The notes: generated by a model not told the origin, from the sequence alone. 64,000 nt of DNA from Mesorhizobium sp. L-8-3 (GCF_016756615.1 NZ_AP023262.1:682001-746000), one strand, 5' to 3'; positions 42,194 to 51,704 are shown, counted from the first letter of the stretch. Program-made: numbers and translations.

Positions 42194-43411
42194 ATGAGCG
42201 GCTTGAGGCGTGTGGTGATCGCCGGCAGCGGCCATGGGGGCGTTGAGCTGGCAGCGGCGCTGCGCCAGCGCGGCTTCGAGGGCGCCGTGACCATCGTCGG
42301 CGACGAGCCCTTCCTGCCCTATCAGCGGCCGCCGCTCTCCAAGGAATTTCTGAAGAAGCCGGACGATACGGGCCTGCCGCTCAAGGGCGAGGCATACTAC
42401 GCCGAGAAGGACATTGCGCTGCGCCTCGGCGTCCGCGCCCAGAGCATCGATCGCGCTAATCGCGAGCTGGTGCTGGCGGGTGGAGAGCGGCTCGCCTACG
42501 ATCATCTGGCGCTTGCGACCGGCGCACGCAACCGGATTCCGCCGATCCCGGGCCTCGAGCACGCCTTCATGCTCGAACTCAGGACACTGGCCGACGCCCG
42601 CGGCCTGAACGCCAGGCTCGGTGAGCTGCGTCATGTGACCGTCATCGGCGGCGGCTTCATCGGCCTCGAGGTCGCCGCCTTGCTGCGCGCCCGCGATATT
42701 GCCGTGGACGTGATCGAGGCGACGCCGAGACTGATGGGCCGTGTCCTGTCCAGGCCGATGTCCGCCCATTTCCGCTTCTTCCACGAAGGGCTGGGCACAA
42801 GGCTGCATTTCGACACGCTGGTGCGCGGCATCCAGCGCTCGAAGAACGGCCATGAGGTCGCGCTGTCGAGCGGCGAGACGCTGGAGACCAGCGCGTTGCT
42901 GATCGCCGCGGGGGTCGTGCCCAACACCGAACTCGCGGCCGAAGCCGGACTCGCCGTGGACAATGGCATCGTCACCAGCGACCGCCTCCTGACGTCAGAT
43001 CCTGCGATCTCCGCCTTCGGCGACTGCGCCGTCTATCCGAATGCCTTCACGGGCGGTCTGGCGCGGCTGGAATCGGTGCAGAACGCCGTCGACCAGGGCA
43101 AGCACATCGCTGCGCGCCTGACCGGCGAGGATGCCCCCTATCACGCCGCCCCCTGGTTCTGGTCCAACCAGGGCACGCAGCGGCTGCAGATCGCCGGCAT
43201 CGCCACCGGGGACGAGGAAGTGGTGACACGCGGCGACCCCGGCAGCGAAAAATTCTCGCTGTTCCTCTATCGCGGCGAGCAACTGGTCGCGGTGGAAAGC
43301 ATCAACAGCGCGGCCGACCACATGGTGGCGCGGCGTCTCTTCGACAGGGGCCTGTCGGTGCCGAAGGTTATGGCGGCCGACCTCGCGGCGGATCTGAAGA
43401 GCCTGCTATGA
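42194..43411 (+). CDS. Ferredoxin/rubredoxin reductase-like FAD oxidoreductase
   Basis: The 405-residue flavoprotein has FAD motif VVIAGSGHGGVELAAALR, the conserved YQRPPLSKEFL of bacterial ferredoxin reductases, an NADH motif VTVIGGGFIGLEVAALLR, FGDCAVYPN for FAD, and a C-terminal reductase domain ending near residue 400 (WSNQGTQRLQIAGIA). It transfers electrons from NAD(P)H to a ferredoxin serving an oxygenase or P450. No ferredoxin or oxygenase is encoded nearby, so the partner is elsewhere. The 207 bp upstream hold no gene. Confidence 0.85.
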   Translation: MSGLRRVVIAGSGHGGVELAAALRQRGFEGAVTIVGDEPFLPYQRPPLSKEFLKKPDDTGLPLKGEAYYAEKDIALRLGVRAQSIDRANRELVLAGGERLAYDHLALATGARNRIPPIPGLEHAFMLELRTLADARGLNARLGELRHVTVIGGGFIGLEVAALLRARDIAVDVIEATPRLMGRVLSRPMSAHFRFFHEGLGTRLHFDTLVRGIQRSKNGHEVALSSGETLETSALLIAAGVVPNTELAAEAGLAVDNGIVTSDRLLTSDPAISAFGDCAVYPNAFTGGLARLESVQNAVDQGKHIAARLTGEDAPYHAAPWFWSNQGTQRLQIAGIATGDEEVVTRGDPGSEKFSLFLYRGEQLVAVESINSAADHMVARRLFDRGLSVPKVMAADLAADLKSLL

Positions 43412-43513
43412 CAGACTGACTCACCGTCTCCTGCAACGTCGGCGCCGCCCCATCCGCCTGCCGGCACCTTCTCTCGCCGCTTGCGGCCAGGGCAAGCCCA
43501 CATCGTGGAAGTA

Positions 43514-43695
43514 CCCCTCATCCGACCTCGCCCTGGCGGGCGAGGCCACCTTCTCCCACAATGGGAGAAGGGAACGCTTCCGCAACGTCTCGGCCAATCA
43601 CGGGCGCCGGTGATTTGCAGAGCCGGCTAAACCGGGCTCCAGCCTTCTCCCCTTGTGGGAAAAGGTGGCCTCGCGAAAGCGCGGTCGGATTAGGG
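43514..43695. repeat. MITE-like palindromic element, copy 2 (182 bp)
   Basis: It starts CCCCTCATCCGACC and ends GGTCGGATTAGGG, with TA on both sides. The core (CTCGGCCAATC, GATTTGCAGAGCCGGC) is the reverse orientation of copy 1 at 4138-4355. It fills the space between the FAD oxidoreductase and GMC oxidoreductase genes, which converge. The rest of that 368 bp gap holds no gene. Confidence 0.72.
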
Positions 43696-43779
43696 TACCT
43701 TCGCGACGTGTGCGTACCCTGGCCGCGAGCGGGGAGAGTGTGACGCAGGCGGAAACAAGAGGCCACGGGGCCGTCCGCT

Positions 43780-45387
43780 TCAAGCCCCCGCAACAAGCTG
43801 CGCCGCGCGTTCCGCGATCATCACGACGGGGGCGTGGGTGTTGCCCGAGACGATGGTCGGCATGACCGAGGCATCGGCGATGCGCAGGCCGGAGAGGCCG
43901 CGCACCTTGAGCTCGGGGTCGACCACGGCCTTGGCGTCCCGGCCCATTTTTGCGGTGCCGACCGGATGGAAGATCGTGGTGGCGATGTCGCCGGCCGCGC
44001 GGACGAGTTCCTCAGGTGTATCGACCGCCGGGCCCGGCTTGAACTCGCGGGGATCGAAAGCCCGCATGCGGTTGGTGGCCATCAGCCGGCGCGCGGCCAG
44101 GATCGAATCGACCGCCACCTCGCGATCCTCGTCAGTCGACAGGTAGTTCGGCGCGATGGCGGGATGCGCCTCCGGGTCCGGCGAGGCGATACGGACGTGG
44201 CCGCGCGACTGCGGCCGAAGATTGCAGACCGAGACGGTGATGGCCGGAAAGCTGTCGAGCGGCTCGCCGAAACGCTCCAGCGACAAGGGCTGGACGTGGA
44301 ACTCGATGTTGGGCGTGGCAAAGCGCGGATTGGAGCGCATGAAGATGCCGAGCTGGCTCGGCGCCATCGACATCGGGCCGGAGCGCCACAGGGCATATTC
44401 GAGAGCGATGCCGGCCTTGCCCGCCAGCGTTGCCTGGCGCTCGTTCAACGTCCTGGCCCCCGATATGCGGAAGGCAGTCCGGATCTGGAGATGGTCCTGC
44501 AGGTTCTCGCCGACGCCGTCGAGCTCGTGGACGACGGGAATGCCGTGCTCCTGCAGGAGCCCTCCGGGCCCGACGCCGGAGAGCTGGAGGATCTGCGGCG
44601 TACCGATGGCGCCGGCTGCGAGCAGCAGCTCGCCTTCCACGCTGGCGCGGGCCGGCCGGCCGTCGAGCCTCAATTCCAGCCCGGTGGCGCGGTTCTGCGA
44701 GAAGACGATGCGTTCGGCAAGCGCGCCGGTCAGCACGCGCAGATTCTTTCTGTGCCGCACCGGCTTCAGGAAAGCGCGCGCGGCGCTGAACCGGATGCCG
44801 GCCTTCTGGTTCACCTCGAAATAGGAAGATCCCTCATTGTCGCCGGAATTGAAGTCGTCGACCTTCGGCACACCGAGTTCCTCGGCCGCCTCGCGCACGG
44901 CGTCGAGGACCGGCCAGGAAAGACGCTGGCGCTCGACCCGCAACTCGCCGCCCTGGCCGTGGAACGGACCGGACAGCGCGTGATGGTCCTCGGACTTGAG
45001 GAACAGGGGCAACACGTCGTCCCAGCCCCATCCGGGGTTGCCGAGCTGGCGCCAGTGATCGTAGTCGGCCGCCTGGCCGCGCATATAGATCATGCCGTTG
45101 ATCGACGAGCAGCCGCCCAGCACCTTGCCGCGCGGATAGGCGAGCGCCCGGCCGTTCAGCCCGGCCTCCGATGCCGTCCGATACCCCCAATCGGTGCGCG
45201 GATTGCCCATGCAATAGAGATAGCCGACCGGGATGTGGATCCAGTGGTAGTTGTCGGAGCCGCCGGCCTCGAGAAGCAGCACGCGCTTGCGCGGGTCGGC
45301 GCTCAGCCGGTTGGCGAGCACGCAGCCGCCGGAACCCGCCCCGACGACGACATAGTCGTAACTGCCAAGATCAAGCCTGCCGGTCAC
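43780..45387 (-). CDS. GMC-family oxidoreductase (choline dehydrogenase-like)
   Basis: The 535-residue flavoenzyme has the FAD motif DYVVVGAGSGGCVLANRLS, the first GMC signature PRGKVLGGCSSINGMIYMRG, the second signature AAGAIGTPQILQLSGVGP and the C-terminal active-site block TIFHPVGTAKMG followed by NTHAPVVMIAE. It oxidises a primary alcohol or polyol. I start at the GTG (45387), which overlaps the kinase stop by 4 bases (GTGA). An ATG at 45420 would add 11 residues and a longer overlap. It is the last gene of the polyol operon. The substrate is unknown. Confidence 0.85.
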   Translation of the reverse strand: MTGRLDLGSYDYVVVGAGSGGCVLANRLSADPRKRVLLLEAGGSDNYHWIHIPVGYLYCMGNPRTDWGYRTASEAGLNGRALAYPRGKVLGGCSSINGMIYMRGQAADYDHWRQLGNPGWGWDDVLPLFLKSEDHHALSGPFHGQGGELRVERQRLSWPVLDAVREAAEELGVPKVDDFNSGDNEGSSYFEVNQKAGIRFSAARAFLKPVRHRKNLRVLTGALAERIVFSQNRATGLELRLDGRPARASVEGELLLAAGAIGTPQILQLSGVGPGGLLQEHGIPVVHELDGVGENLQDHLQIRTAFRISGARTLNERQATLAGKAGIALEYALWRSGPMSMAPSQLGIFMRSNPRFATPNIEFHVQPLSLERFGEPLDSFPAITVSVCNLRPQSRGHVRIASPDPEAHPAIAPNYLSTDEDREVAVDSILAARRLMATNRMRAFDPREFKPGPAVDTPEELVRAAGDIATTIFHPVGTAKMGRDAKAVVDPELKVRGLSGLRIADASVMPTIVSGNTHAPVVMIAERAAQLVAGA

Positions 45388-46889
45388 GATGCTGAAGTCT
45401 CCCGCCTGTAGCGCTGCCATCGGGCCGGCATCGTTTCGGCAAGCTCGCAATGAAGCCTGTAGCGGGCATCCGCCAGGCGAGCCGCGCCCGGGTTCGGAGC
45501 GTAGCTGCGGCTGATACGGACCATGCGGCCGATGCCATGCTCTATATCGGGGAAAAGGCCACCGGCCACGCCGGCGACCACGGCAGCGCCGAGCGCGCCC
45601 GTCTCGCTGCAGTCGGCGACAGTGACCGGCACGCCGATGATGTCGGCGAACATCCGGCACCAGACCTCGCTACGCGACCCGCCGCCCGACAGCGATGCCG
45701 TGTCGAAGGTCGCGCCCGCAGCCCTCAGCCTGTCGATATGCCGGCGATGTTCGAACACGACACCCTCATAGAGCGCATAGAGCAGTTCCGCCTTGCCGTG
45801 CCACCCTGCGAGGCCGAGAAAGGCCCCGCGCGCGTCCGGCTGCGTCGCCGAACCGTAGAGGAAAGGCTGGAAAAGCGGAAGATCAGGGCCTGGGCGTACC
45901 GATGCGACCAAGGCGTTGCAGGCCTCGAAGGCGTCGGCGTCATGGGCGCCGGAGATCTCGCGCACGAACCATTCGAGGTTGACGGCCGACGTCGCGCTGG
46001 ATTCGATCGATACGTAGCGGTCCGGTCGCCAGGTCGAGGCGTGGAAGATGCGATCGTCGACGAGGGGGCGTTCGAGCACGACCTGGTTGATGCTCCAGGT
46101 GCCCGCCACGATCGCCGCTTCGCCGACGGCGTGGGAGCAGGCGCCGATCATGCTCGCGACGACGTCGAAAAGCCCGCCCGCGACCGGCGTGCCCTCGGCA
46201 AGGCCGGTCGTGGCCGCGGCTTCGGCGCTTACCTTGCCGGCGACCGCGTCGGACTCGACCAGCGGCGGCAGGAGCCGCATGGCATCGGCCAGGCCATAAG
46301 CTTCGAGCAGCTCCGTATCATAGCCGCGCTCGGGCAACCGCAGCAGGCCGCAGCCGGTCATGTCGGAATAGTCGGAAACCTTGTTGCGTGTGAGCATGAA
46401 GGTCATGGCGTCCTTGCACAGGAAGACCGTGCCCGCACGCTCGTAGAGTTCCGGTCGATGGAGCCTGACCCAGGCGAGCAAGGTCGCGGTCTGCGCCGGC
46501 CACGGCTTCTGCAGGCAGAGCGGATAAAGCCGGTCGCCCAGCTCCCCGCCACGCATTTCGGCCGCCAAATCGACGGCGCGGGTGTCGAGCGACTGGATGC
46601 CGATCAGCGGGCGATCGTCGCGATCGAGCATATAGAGGCCGTTGCCGTGGCCGGCCGTGCCGATCGCCGCGACGTCGTGCCCGGTGACCCCGGACTGGCG
46701 CAGGCAGTCGGCGATCACCTCGGCGGCGCTGCGCCAGAACTCGGCGATGTCGCGCTCGACATGCCCGGGCTGCGGGCGGCTTGAGCGGCCGTCGCGCGCC
46801 GAGGCGGCCAGCGCATTGCCGTCGAGGTCGAACAGCACCGCCTTGACGACGGTATTGCCGGCATCGATGCCGAGAAGATAGCGGCTCAT
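45384..46889 (-). CDS. FGGY-family carbohydrate kinase (L-xylulose kinase-like)
   Basis: The 501-residue kinase has the FGGY phosphate loop GIDAGNTVVKAVLFDLDG and the second-domain motif LSGGGSRSEVWCRMFADI. The blocks PVAGGLFDVVAS, NLEWFVREI, FLYGSATQPD and YEGVVFEHRRHIDRLR resemble L-xylulose kinase LyxK more than LsrK, glycerol or xylulose kinases. It should phosphorylate the sugar or polyol delivered by the operon's ABC transporter. It is separated from the aldolase gene upstream by a 229 bp mosaic repeat and coupled to the GMC gene downstream. Confidence 0.85.
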   Translation of the reverse strand: MSRYLLGIDAGNTVVKAVLFDLDGNALAASARDGRSSRPQPGHVERDIAEFWRSAAEVIADCLRQSGVTGHDVAAIGTAGHGNGLYMLDRDDRPLIGIQSLDTRAVDLAAEMRGGELGDRLYPLCLQKPWPAQTATLLAWVRLHRPELYERAGTVFLCKDAMTFMLTRNKVSDYSDMTGCGLLRLPERGYDTELLEAYGLADAMRLLPPLVESDAVAGKVSAEAAATTGLAEGTPVAGGLFDVVASMIGACSHAVGEAAIVAGTWSINQVVLERPLVDDRIFHASTWRPDRYVSIESSATSAVNLEWFVREISGAHDADAFEACNALVASVRPGPDLPLFQPFLYGSATQPDARGAFLGLAGWHGKAELLYALYEGVVFEHRRHIDRLRAAGATFDTASLSGGGSRSEVWCRMFADIIGVPVTVADCSETGALGAAVVAGVAGGLFPDIEHGIGRMVRISRSYAPNPGAARLADARYRLHCELAETMPARWQRYRRETSAS

Positions 46890-46910
46890 GCCGCGCTCTC
46901 CTGTTTGCAG

Positions 46911-47139
46911 GCCCGGATGCTGGCGCATCCGGGCGACCTCAGTCGCCGGCGCGGACCATCCGGGCCGTTTAGAGCGCCGCGCGTCCATATGGACGCGCAA
47001 GGACGCTCCAAGACTTTCGGTCGACGCATCGTGCTTTCCGAAAATCGAACACGATTTTCGGGCCGATGCGGTTGCTTTCGCGCCAACAGGCGCGGCGCGC
47101 AGTCGCGCGCTCCAGCGCCCGATTTCATCGACCGCTGGC
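46911..47139. repeat. Mosaic palindromic element, copy 4, with inserted 101 bp module in opposite orientation
   Basis: It opens with the perfect hairpin GCCCGGATGC-TGGC-GCATCCGGGC (46911-46934) and ends GATTTCATCGACCGCTGGC. The 101 bp module at 46971-47071 (GCGCGTCC/GGACGCGC and CCGAAAATCG/CGATTTTCGG hairpins) is inverted relative to copy 1 at 18356-18456. The last 15 bases lie inside the aldolase coding region and supply its final codons. Confidence 0.75.
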
Positions 47140-47973
47140 CTCGTAGATCCGCCACGCCTCGGCATCGTCGACGCCGTCATGGATCATCGCCATCAATGCC
47201 CTGACCACGCGGGCGGGATTGTCGTGCTGATAGATGTTGCGGCCATAGACCATGCCGTGCGCGCCCTGCCGCATCAATGCGTAGGAATTGGCGAACACCT
47301 GGCGCAAGTCGGCCTTGCCGCCGCCGCGCACGAGAACGGGACAGCGCGCAGCCTGGACCACGCGGTGGAAATCGGCAGGGTCGGAGGTCGGATCGGCCTT
47401 GACGATGTCGCCTCCCAGTTCCCGGGCGAGCCGAACCAGGGTCACGATCTTCTCGGCATCGCCGTCGACGAGATAGCCGCCGCGCTCGCTGTTGGGCTGC
47501 ATGACCAGGGGTTCGATCATCAGCGGCATGCCGAATTTCTCGCAATCCTGTCCGACACGCGCGATGTTCTCAACGCATTGCTTGAAGAGGCCGGGCTCGT
47601 CGGGCAGCATGAACAGGTTGACCACCACGCAGGCCGCGTCCATGCGCAATGCCGGCGCGATGGGGTCGCTCGCATTCTGCAGCACAGCCCACATGTCGCG
47701 GTGCCTGAAACGGTTGTACGGGTTGCCCATATCGAGCCGCATCACCAGAGCCGGCTTCTCCCTACCGGGCAGGTTCTGCAACAGATCGGACTGGCCGTAG
47801 TTCATCTGGATCGCGTCCGGGCCGGCGGCTGCCAGCAAGGCAACGACCTTCTCCATATCCTCCAACCCGTCCATGAAGGACGGCTCGTTGCAGACGCCAT
47901 GGTCTACCGCGACATCAAGACACCTGCCGTTGCCGAACAGGCGGTTCATGCGGACTTTCTTGCTTTGATACAT
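47125..47973 (-). CDS. DhnA/LsrF-family class I aldolase
   Basis: The 282-residue TIM-barrel protein belongs to the DhnA family (FbaB, LsrF and related class I aldolases). Conserved parts are LDVAVDHGVCNEPSF, the Schiff-base lysine strand GGDIVKADPTSDPADF, the phosphate-binding PVLVRGGGKADLRQV and HGMVYGRNIYQHDNP. It probably splits a phosphorylated ketose. The start at 47973 has a strong GGAGGAG site but lies inside the end of the GlpD-like gene, a 59-base overlap. Its last residues (ASGR) are encoded by a palindromic repeat. Confidence 0.85.
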   Translation of the reverse strand: MYQSKKVRMNRLFGNGRCLDVAVDHGVCNEPSFMDGLEDMEKVVALLAAAGPDAIQMNYGQSDLLQNLPGREKPALVMRLDMGNPYNRFRHRDMWAVLQNASDPIAPALRMDAACVVVNLFMLPDEPGLFKQCVENIARVGQDCEKFGMPLMIEPLVMQPNSERGGYLVDGDAEKIVTLVRLARELGGDIVKADPTSDPADFHRVVQAARCPVLVRGGGKADLRQVFANSYALMRQGAHGMVYGRNIYQHDNPARVVRALMAMIHDGVDDAEAWRIYEASGR

Positions 47974-49702
47974 GGGTCTCCTCCGGGTGGTTGGTGCGCC
48001 GCGCAAGTATCACGGCGTCGAGGCTGTTCACGGATTCGAGATGCTCGAGCAGCGATGCGACCTCGCGTTCGATCCGGTCGGCATCCCATTGCAGCATGGC
48101 ACCCGCAATGGAAGCCAACTCGTGCAGCGCATCGAGCGAAAGTTCCCCCGTCAAGGCGATCGCCATGCGGCGCAGAACCAGATCGGCCAGCGTGGCGACA
48201 TGCTCCTCCTCGGCCAGCCATTCGATCTCCTGGCGGCTGAAGGACGGCAAGGAAACGAGCGGCTGGTCCCGCGCCGCGTCGAGCCGGGCGAGCAGGCCGG
48301 CGGCGCGGGTGCCGTAGCGCGACAGGAGCAGCGCCACCCGGCCTTCGGCGAGGCCTCTGTCGGAAGCGTGGGTGCGCACCCATTCCGCCCTTGCCGATGG
48401 GTGGCGGGGAAAACCGTCTCCGCCGCCGATCGGCATCGCCTCCGTCGAGACGGTGCGGCCGAGCCCGAGCCGCGACAGGACGAGGTCGGCGGCCTCGGCA
48501 CCGAAGGCGCGGAAGGTCGTCCATTTGCCGCCGACGAGATTGAGTACCGGCACGGCGCCCTCAGGCCGCAGCCATTCGCACCGATGGTCCCTGGAGATCT
48601 CGGCATTGACGCCTGCCGTGCTGGACGGCAGCGGACGCACACCGGCGAAACGGAAGACGATCTCCTCCCGATCGATCCGGATGCCGGGAAAGACCTCACG
48701 GATGGAGCCCAGAATATAGTCCACCTCCTCCGGCTCGCAGCGCACGCCTTCCGGCGTCTCGACGCTGATATCGGTGGAGCCGGCCAGCACATTGCCGAGA
48801 TGGGCGAAGATGATGCAGACGCGGCCGTCGTGATTGACGAAATAGACCATCCTGTCGGCGAGCGCGGCCAGCAGTCGGGCGTTGTCGATCACCAGATGCG
48901 AACCCTTGGTGCCGCCGATAAAGCGCGGAGCCTCCGCGGAAATCTTGCCGTTGGTGATATCGATCCAGGCGCCCGTGGCGTTCACAACGCCTTCGGGAAC
49001 AATGGCGATGCGTTCACCGGTCAGCCGGTCCGAGAGCAGGGCCTTTCCGTCCTCGATGCCGTCGAAGCCGAGGTGATTGAGCGCCAGGGCCCTGGGGCAT
49101 CGCTGCTCGACATCGAGTACCATCTCGACTCCCAGCCTTTCGGCATAGGTGATCCTGGCGTCATGATAGAGCGCGGCGCAGGCGATATCAGGGGCGAGAT
49201 CAGGCATTTCGGCGCGCATGGCGCGGCGGCCGAAGAAGCGATGGCGCGGCATGCCGGCCTGCCGGCCCGAATAGAGATCGTAGAGCGTCAGGCCGAGCTT
49301 GACGATCAGCGACCCACGCGTACCCGGCGGCGCCTTGCCGCCGAAAAAGCGTTTCACTGCCGGAACGATGCCTGAAAAATGGTCGCTGAGCGGAATGAGC
49401 GTCGGCAGCGGCGACACATAATGCGGCGCGTTGCGCAGCAGCCGGTTGCGTTCGAGCAGCGATTCCTTCACCAGCCCGAATTCTCCGTTCTCCATATAGC
49501 GCAGCCCGCCATGGATCATGCGGGACGGAGCGGCGCTCGCACCGCTCATGAAATCCCTGTTCTCGACGAGCAGCACGTCGACGCCCTGCAGGGCCAGTTC
49601 GCGATAGGTGCTGATACCGTTGACGCCCCCGCCCACAACGAGGACGGCGACCGCCGGTTTGCGGCGCAGCTTCTCCAGCCTGCGGGCCCGTGTCTGGCTC
49701 AT
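47915..49702 (-). CDS. GlpD-like FAD-dependent sugar/polyol-phosphate dehydrogenase
   Basis: The 595-residue flavoprotein has the FAD motif VLVVGGGVNGISTYRELALQ, the GlpD block GASAAPSRMIHGGLRYMENG and GGKWTTFRAFGAEAAD, with the longer C-terminal helical domain. It is of the glycerol-3-phosphate dehydrogenase family, which also includes erythritol-4-phosphate dehydrogenase. Given a neighbouring LyxK-like kinase and an aldolase, it may oxidise a polyol phosphate to the ketose phosphate cleaved by the aldolase, passing electrons to quinone. True glycerol 3-phosphate use is not excluded. Confidence 0.85.
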   Translation of the reverse strand: MSQTRARRLEKLRRKPAVAVLVVGGGVNGISTYRELALQGVDVLLVENRDFMSGASAAPSRMIHGGLRYMENGEFGLVKESLLERNRLLRNAPHYVSPLPTLIPLSDHFSGIVPAVKRFFGGKAPPGTRGSLIVKLGLTLYDLYSGRQAGMPRHRFFGRRAMRAEMPDLAPDIACAALYHDARITYAERLGVEMVLDVEQRCPRALALNHLGFDGIEDGKALLSDRLTGERIAIVPEGVVNATGAWIDITNGKISAEAPRFIGGTKGSHLVIDNARLLAALADRMVYFVNHDGRVCIIFAHLGNVLAGSTDISVETPEGVRCEPEEVDYILGSIREVFPGIRIDREEIVFRFAGVRPLPSSTAGVNAEISRDHRCEWLRPEGAVPVLNLVGGKWTTFRAFGAEAADLVLSRLGLGRTVSTEAMPIGGGDGFPRHPSARAEWVRTHASDRGLAEGRVALLLSRYGTRAAGLLARLDAARDQPLVSLPSFSRQEIEWLAEEEHVATLADLVLRRMAIALTGELSLDALHELASIAGAMLQWDADRIEREVASLLEHLESVNSLDAVILARRTNHPEETHVSKQESPHEPPVRQRQVS

Positions 49703-49717
49703 GAGTGGGGCTCTGTT

Positions 49718-50713
49718 TCAGGCGCCGATGCCGGCAAGGTGAGCGGCGATCGCGTGGTCGATCCCGGCCAGTTCGCTATCCGAGAGCGACAGTGTCCCGG
49801 CCCGGGCGTTCTCCGTCGCCTGGCCAGGATTGCGTGCGCCGCACAGGGCATAGGTGATGCCGGGCTGTGCGATCGTCCAGGCGATCACCACCTGCGCCGG
49901 TGTCGCCTGCCTGGCCGCGGCGAGCGGCTCGATCGCGGCGATGAAGGCGGCGACGCGCTTCAGGTTCTCCGGCGCGAAGCGGGGATCGTCCTTGCGCTGG
50001 TCATCTCCGGCAAAGACCCGTCCCGGTCCGATCCTGCCCGACAGCAGCCCGAGCGCCAGCGACGAATAGCTGAGCGTCGCGATGCCCTGGCGCCGGCATA
50101 TCGGCAACAGGGTCGCTTCGATCTCGCGGTCGAGCATGCTGTAGCGTTCCTGGATCGCATCGACCGGTCCGACGGCGACATAGGCCTCCAGTTCGTCCGG
50201 GCTGACATTGCTGACGCCGATCGCCCGGATCTTGCCCTGCCGCTTGAGTTCCAGCAGCGCGTCCATCGTCTCGGCAACGGAGGTCGTCGGGTCCTGCCAA
50301 TGGGTGATGTAGAGGTCGATATAGTCGGTGCGCAGCCGCTTCAGGCTCTGCTCGACCTCGAAGAAGATCGATTCCCGACCGAGATAACGATGGACACGCT
50401 GCCCGTGCTCGTCGAAGAAATGGTTGCCCTTGTCGGTGTGCCAGACCAGCCCGCATTTGGTGGCCAGCACCACCTGGTCGCGCCGGCCTGATATCGCCTC
50501 GCCGACCAGTTCTTCCGACTTCCCGAGACCATAGGCCGGCGCGGTGTCGATCAAGGAGACACCCTGGTCGATCGACGCGCGGATGGCCGCGACCGCTTCG
50601 GCCTCGTCGGTGCCGCCCCACATCCAGCCGCCCATCGCCCAGGTGCCAAGCCCGATGGCGCTGGCGTCGATCCGGGAGCCGCCCATGGGGCGGACGGGCA
50701 TGAGATTGACCAT
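49718..50713 (-). CDS. Aldo/keto reductase of the polyol operon
   Basis: The 331-residue NADPH-dependent reductase has the catalytic set Asp/Tyr in LIDTAPAYGLGKSEELVG, Lys in VLATKCGLVW and His in LYITHWQDP, plus the cofactor end ALCGARNPGQATENA. It may reduce the aldehyde product of the aldolase or oxidise the substrate. It lies between the SorC regulator and the GlpD-like gene with gaps of 4 and 15 bases. It is not a close relative of the reductase at 6061-7110. Confidence 0.85.
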   Translation of the reverse strand: MVNLMPVRPMGGSRIDASAIGLGTWAMGGWMWGGTDEAEAVAAIRASIDQGVSLIDTAPAYGLGKSEELVGEAISGRRDQVVLATKCGLVWHTDKGNHFFDEHGQRVHRYLGRESIFFEVEQSLKRLRTDYIDLYITHWQDPTTSVAETMDALLELKRQGKIRAIGVSNVSPDELEAYVAVGPVDAIQERYSMLDREIEATLLPICRRQGIATLSYSSLALGLLSGRIGPGRVFAGDDQRKDDPRFAPENLKRVAAFIAAIEPLAAARQATPAQVVIAWTIAQPGITYALCGARNPGQATENARAGTLSLSDSELAGIDHAIAAHLAGIGA

Positions 50714-50717
50714 CGAA

Positions 50718-51689
50718 TTATCCTTTCAGGCTTTCGAGCACGCGCGTGCCCGTTTTTTCGTCTGTCGCCAGCACGTCGAGGAAGCCGCCGCGCAACACGC
50801 TGGCGATGGGCACGACCTTGCGCGCGCCGGCCGAGATGCCGATCGACAGGGGGATCGAGCGGAACTCTTCGAGCGTCAGCCCGACGACGCGCTGGTTGAG
50901 GCCGAAGTTGCTCAAGGCCCCGTCCGCGCCGATGAGATGGGCGACGAGTTCGCCGGCTGCGCCGCTGCGCGCCAGGCCGTCGGGGTCGGCCGGCGCCGAG
51001 GGCCCCAGGCTGAAATAGGTGGATTTTTCCGACAGGACGGAGCCGATGCCGACCAGGGCGATTGCCGCGTCGCGCGCCCGCGCCAGAACCTCGCGCACCG
51101 ACTGGAGGGAGAGCAGCACGTCGCGCTCTTCCCGCGACGCGGCGAAGATCGGGGCATGGATCTGGAACGCCCTGCCTTGAAGCTTCGACGCGAACTGCGC
51201 GGCCACGTGATTGACGTCGATGAAATGCTTGCCCTGTACGCCGCCTGTCGCCGGCACCACGGTAACATCATAGGCACGCGACGGGGCGAGCGCCTCGACC
51301 ACGGCACTGACGCCGAGGCCGCCGGAAACGCAGATCGTGTCGCCGTCCTTCAGCGTGGCGAGCAGATAGTCGGCGACCGACTTGCCGACGGCGCGCAGAT
51401 TGACCTCCTCCTGCTCGCTCGCCGAAGGTATGACCAGGGCCTCGCGCAGCGATCCGGCCTCGACCAGCCGCTTCTCGAGATCGAAGAGCGACTGGAACGG
51501 CGACTTCACCGTGATCTCGACGAAACCACGCTCATGGCCTTCCTTGACGAGGCGATTCACGGTCGGATGTGAAAGCCCGGTCTTCCTGGCGATCTCCGCC
51601 TGGCTGAGGCCTTCCACATAGTGCATGACCAGCACCCTGTGGATCTTGCGGATCCGCTCGTAGTCGTCGATCTGGCTGGGCGCGGCCAT
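50718..51689 (-). CDS. SorC-family transcriptional regulator
   Basis: The 323-residue protein starts with a sigma-like helix-turn-helix (HYVEGLSQAEIARKTGLSHP, TVNRLVKEGHERGF) followed by the sugar-phosphate-binding domain of the SorC/DeoR-like group (GLGVSAVVEAL, VPATGGVQGKHFIDVN, GIGSVLSEKSTYFS). Members include LsrR, EryD and DalR, usually released by a phosphorylated sugar made by the locus's kinase. Its place inside the operon indicates local control. Confidence 0.88.
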   Translation of the reverse strand: MAAPSQIDDYERIRKIHRVLVMHYVEGLSQAEIARKTGLSHPTVNRLVKEGHERGFVEITVKSPFQSLFDLEKRLVEAGSLREALVIPSASEQEEVNLRAVGKSVADYLLATLKDGDTICVSGGLGVSAVVEALAPSRAYDVTVVPATGGVQGKHFIDVNHVAAQFASKLQGRAFQIHAPIFAASREERDVLLSLQSVREVLARARDAAIALVGIGSVLSEKSTYFSLGPSAPADPDGLARSGAAGELVAHLIGADGALSNFGLNQRVVGLTLEEFRSIPLSIGISAGARKVVPIASVLRGGFLDVLATDEKTGTRVLESLKG

Positions 51690-51704
51690 CCCTCAGGCTC
51701 CTGC

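Noticed and set aside
43834..46784. Two long plus-strand open frames (525 and 444 codons) opposite the GMC and kinase genes
   Set aside because: They have no motifs and mirror the codons of well-supported genes on the other strand.
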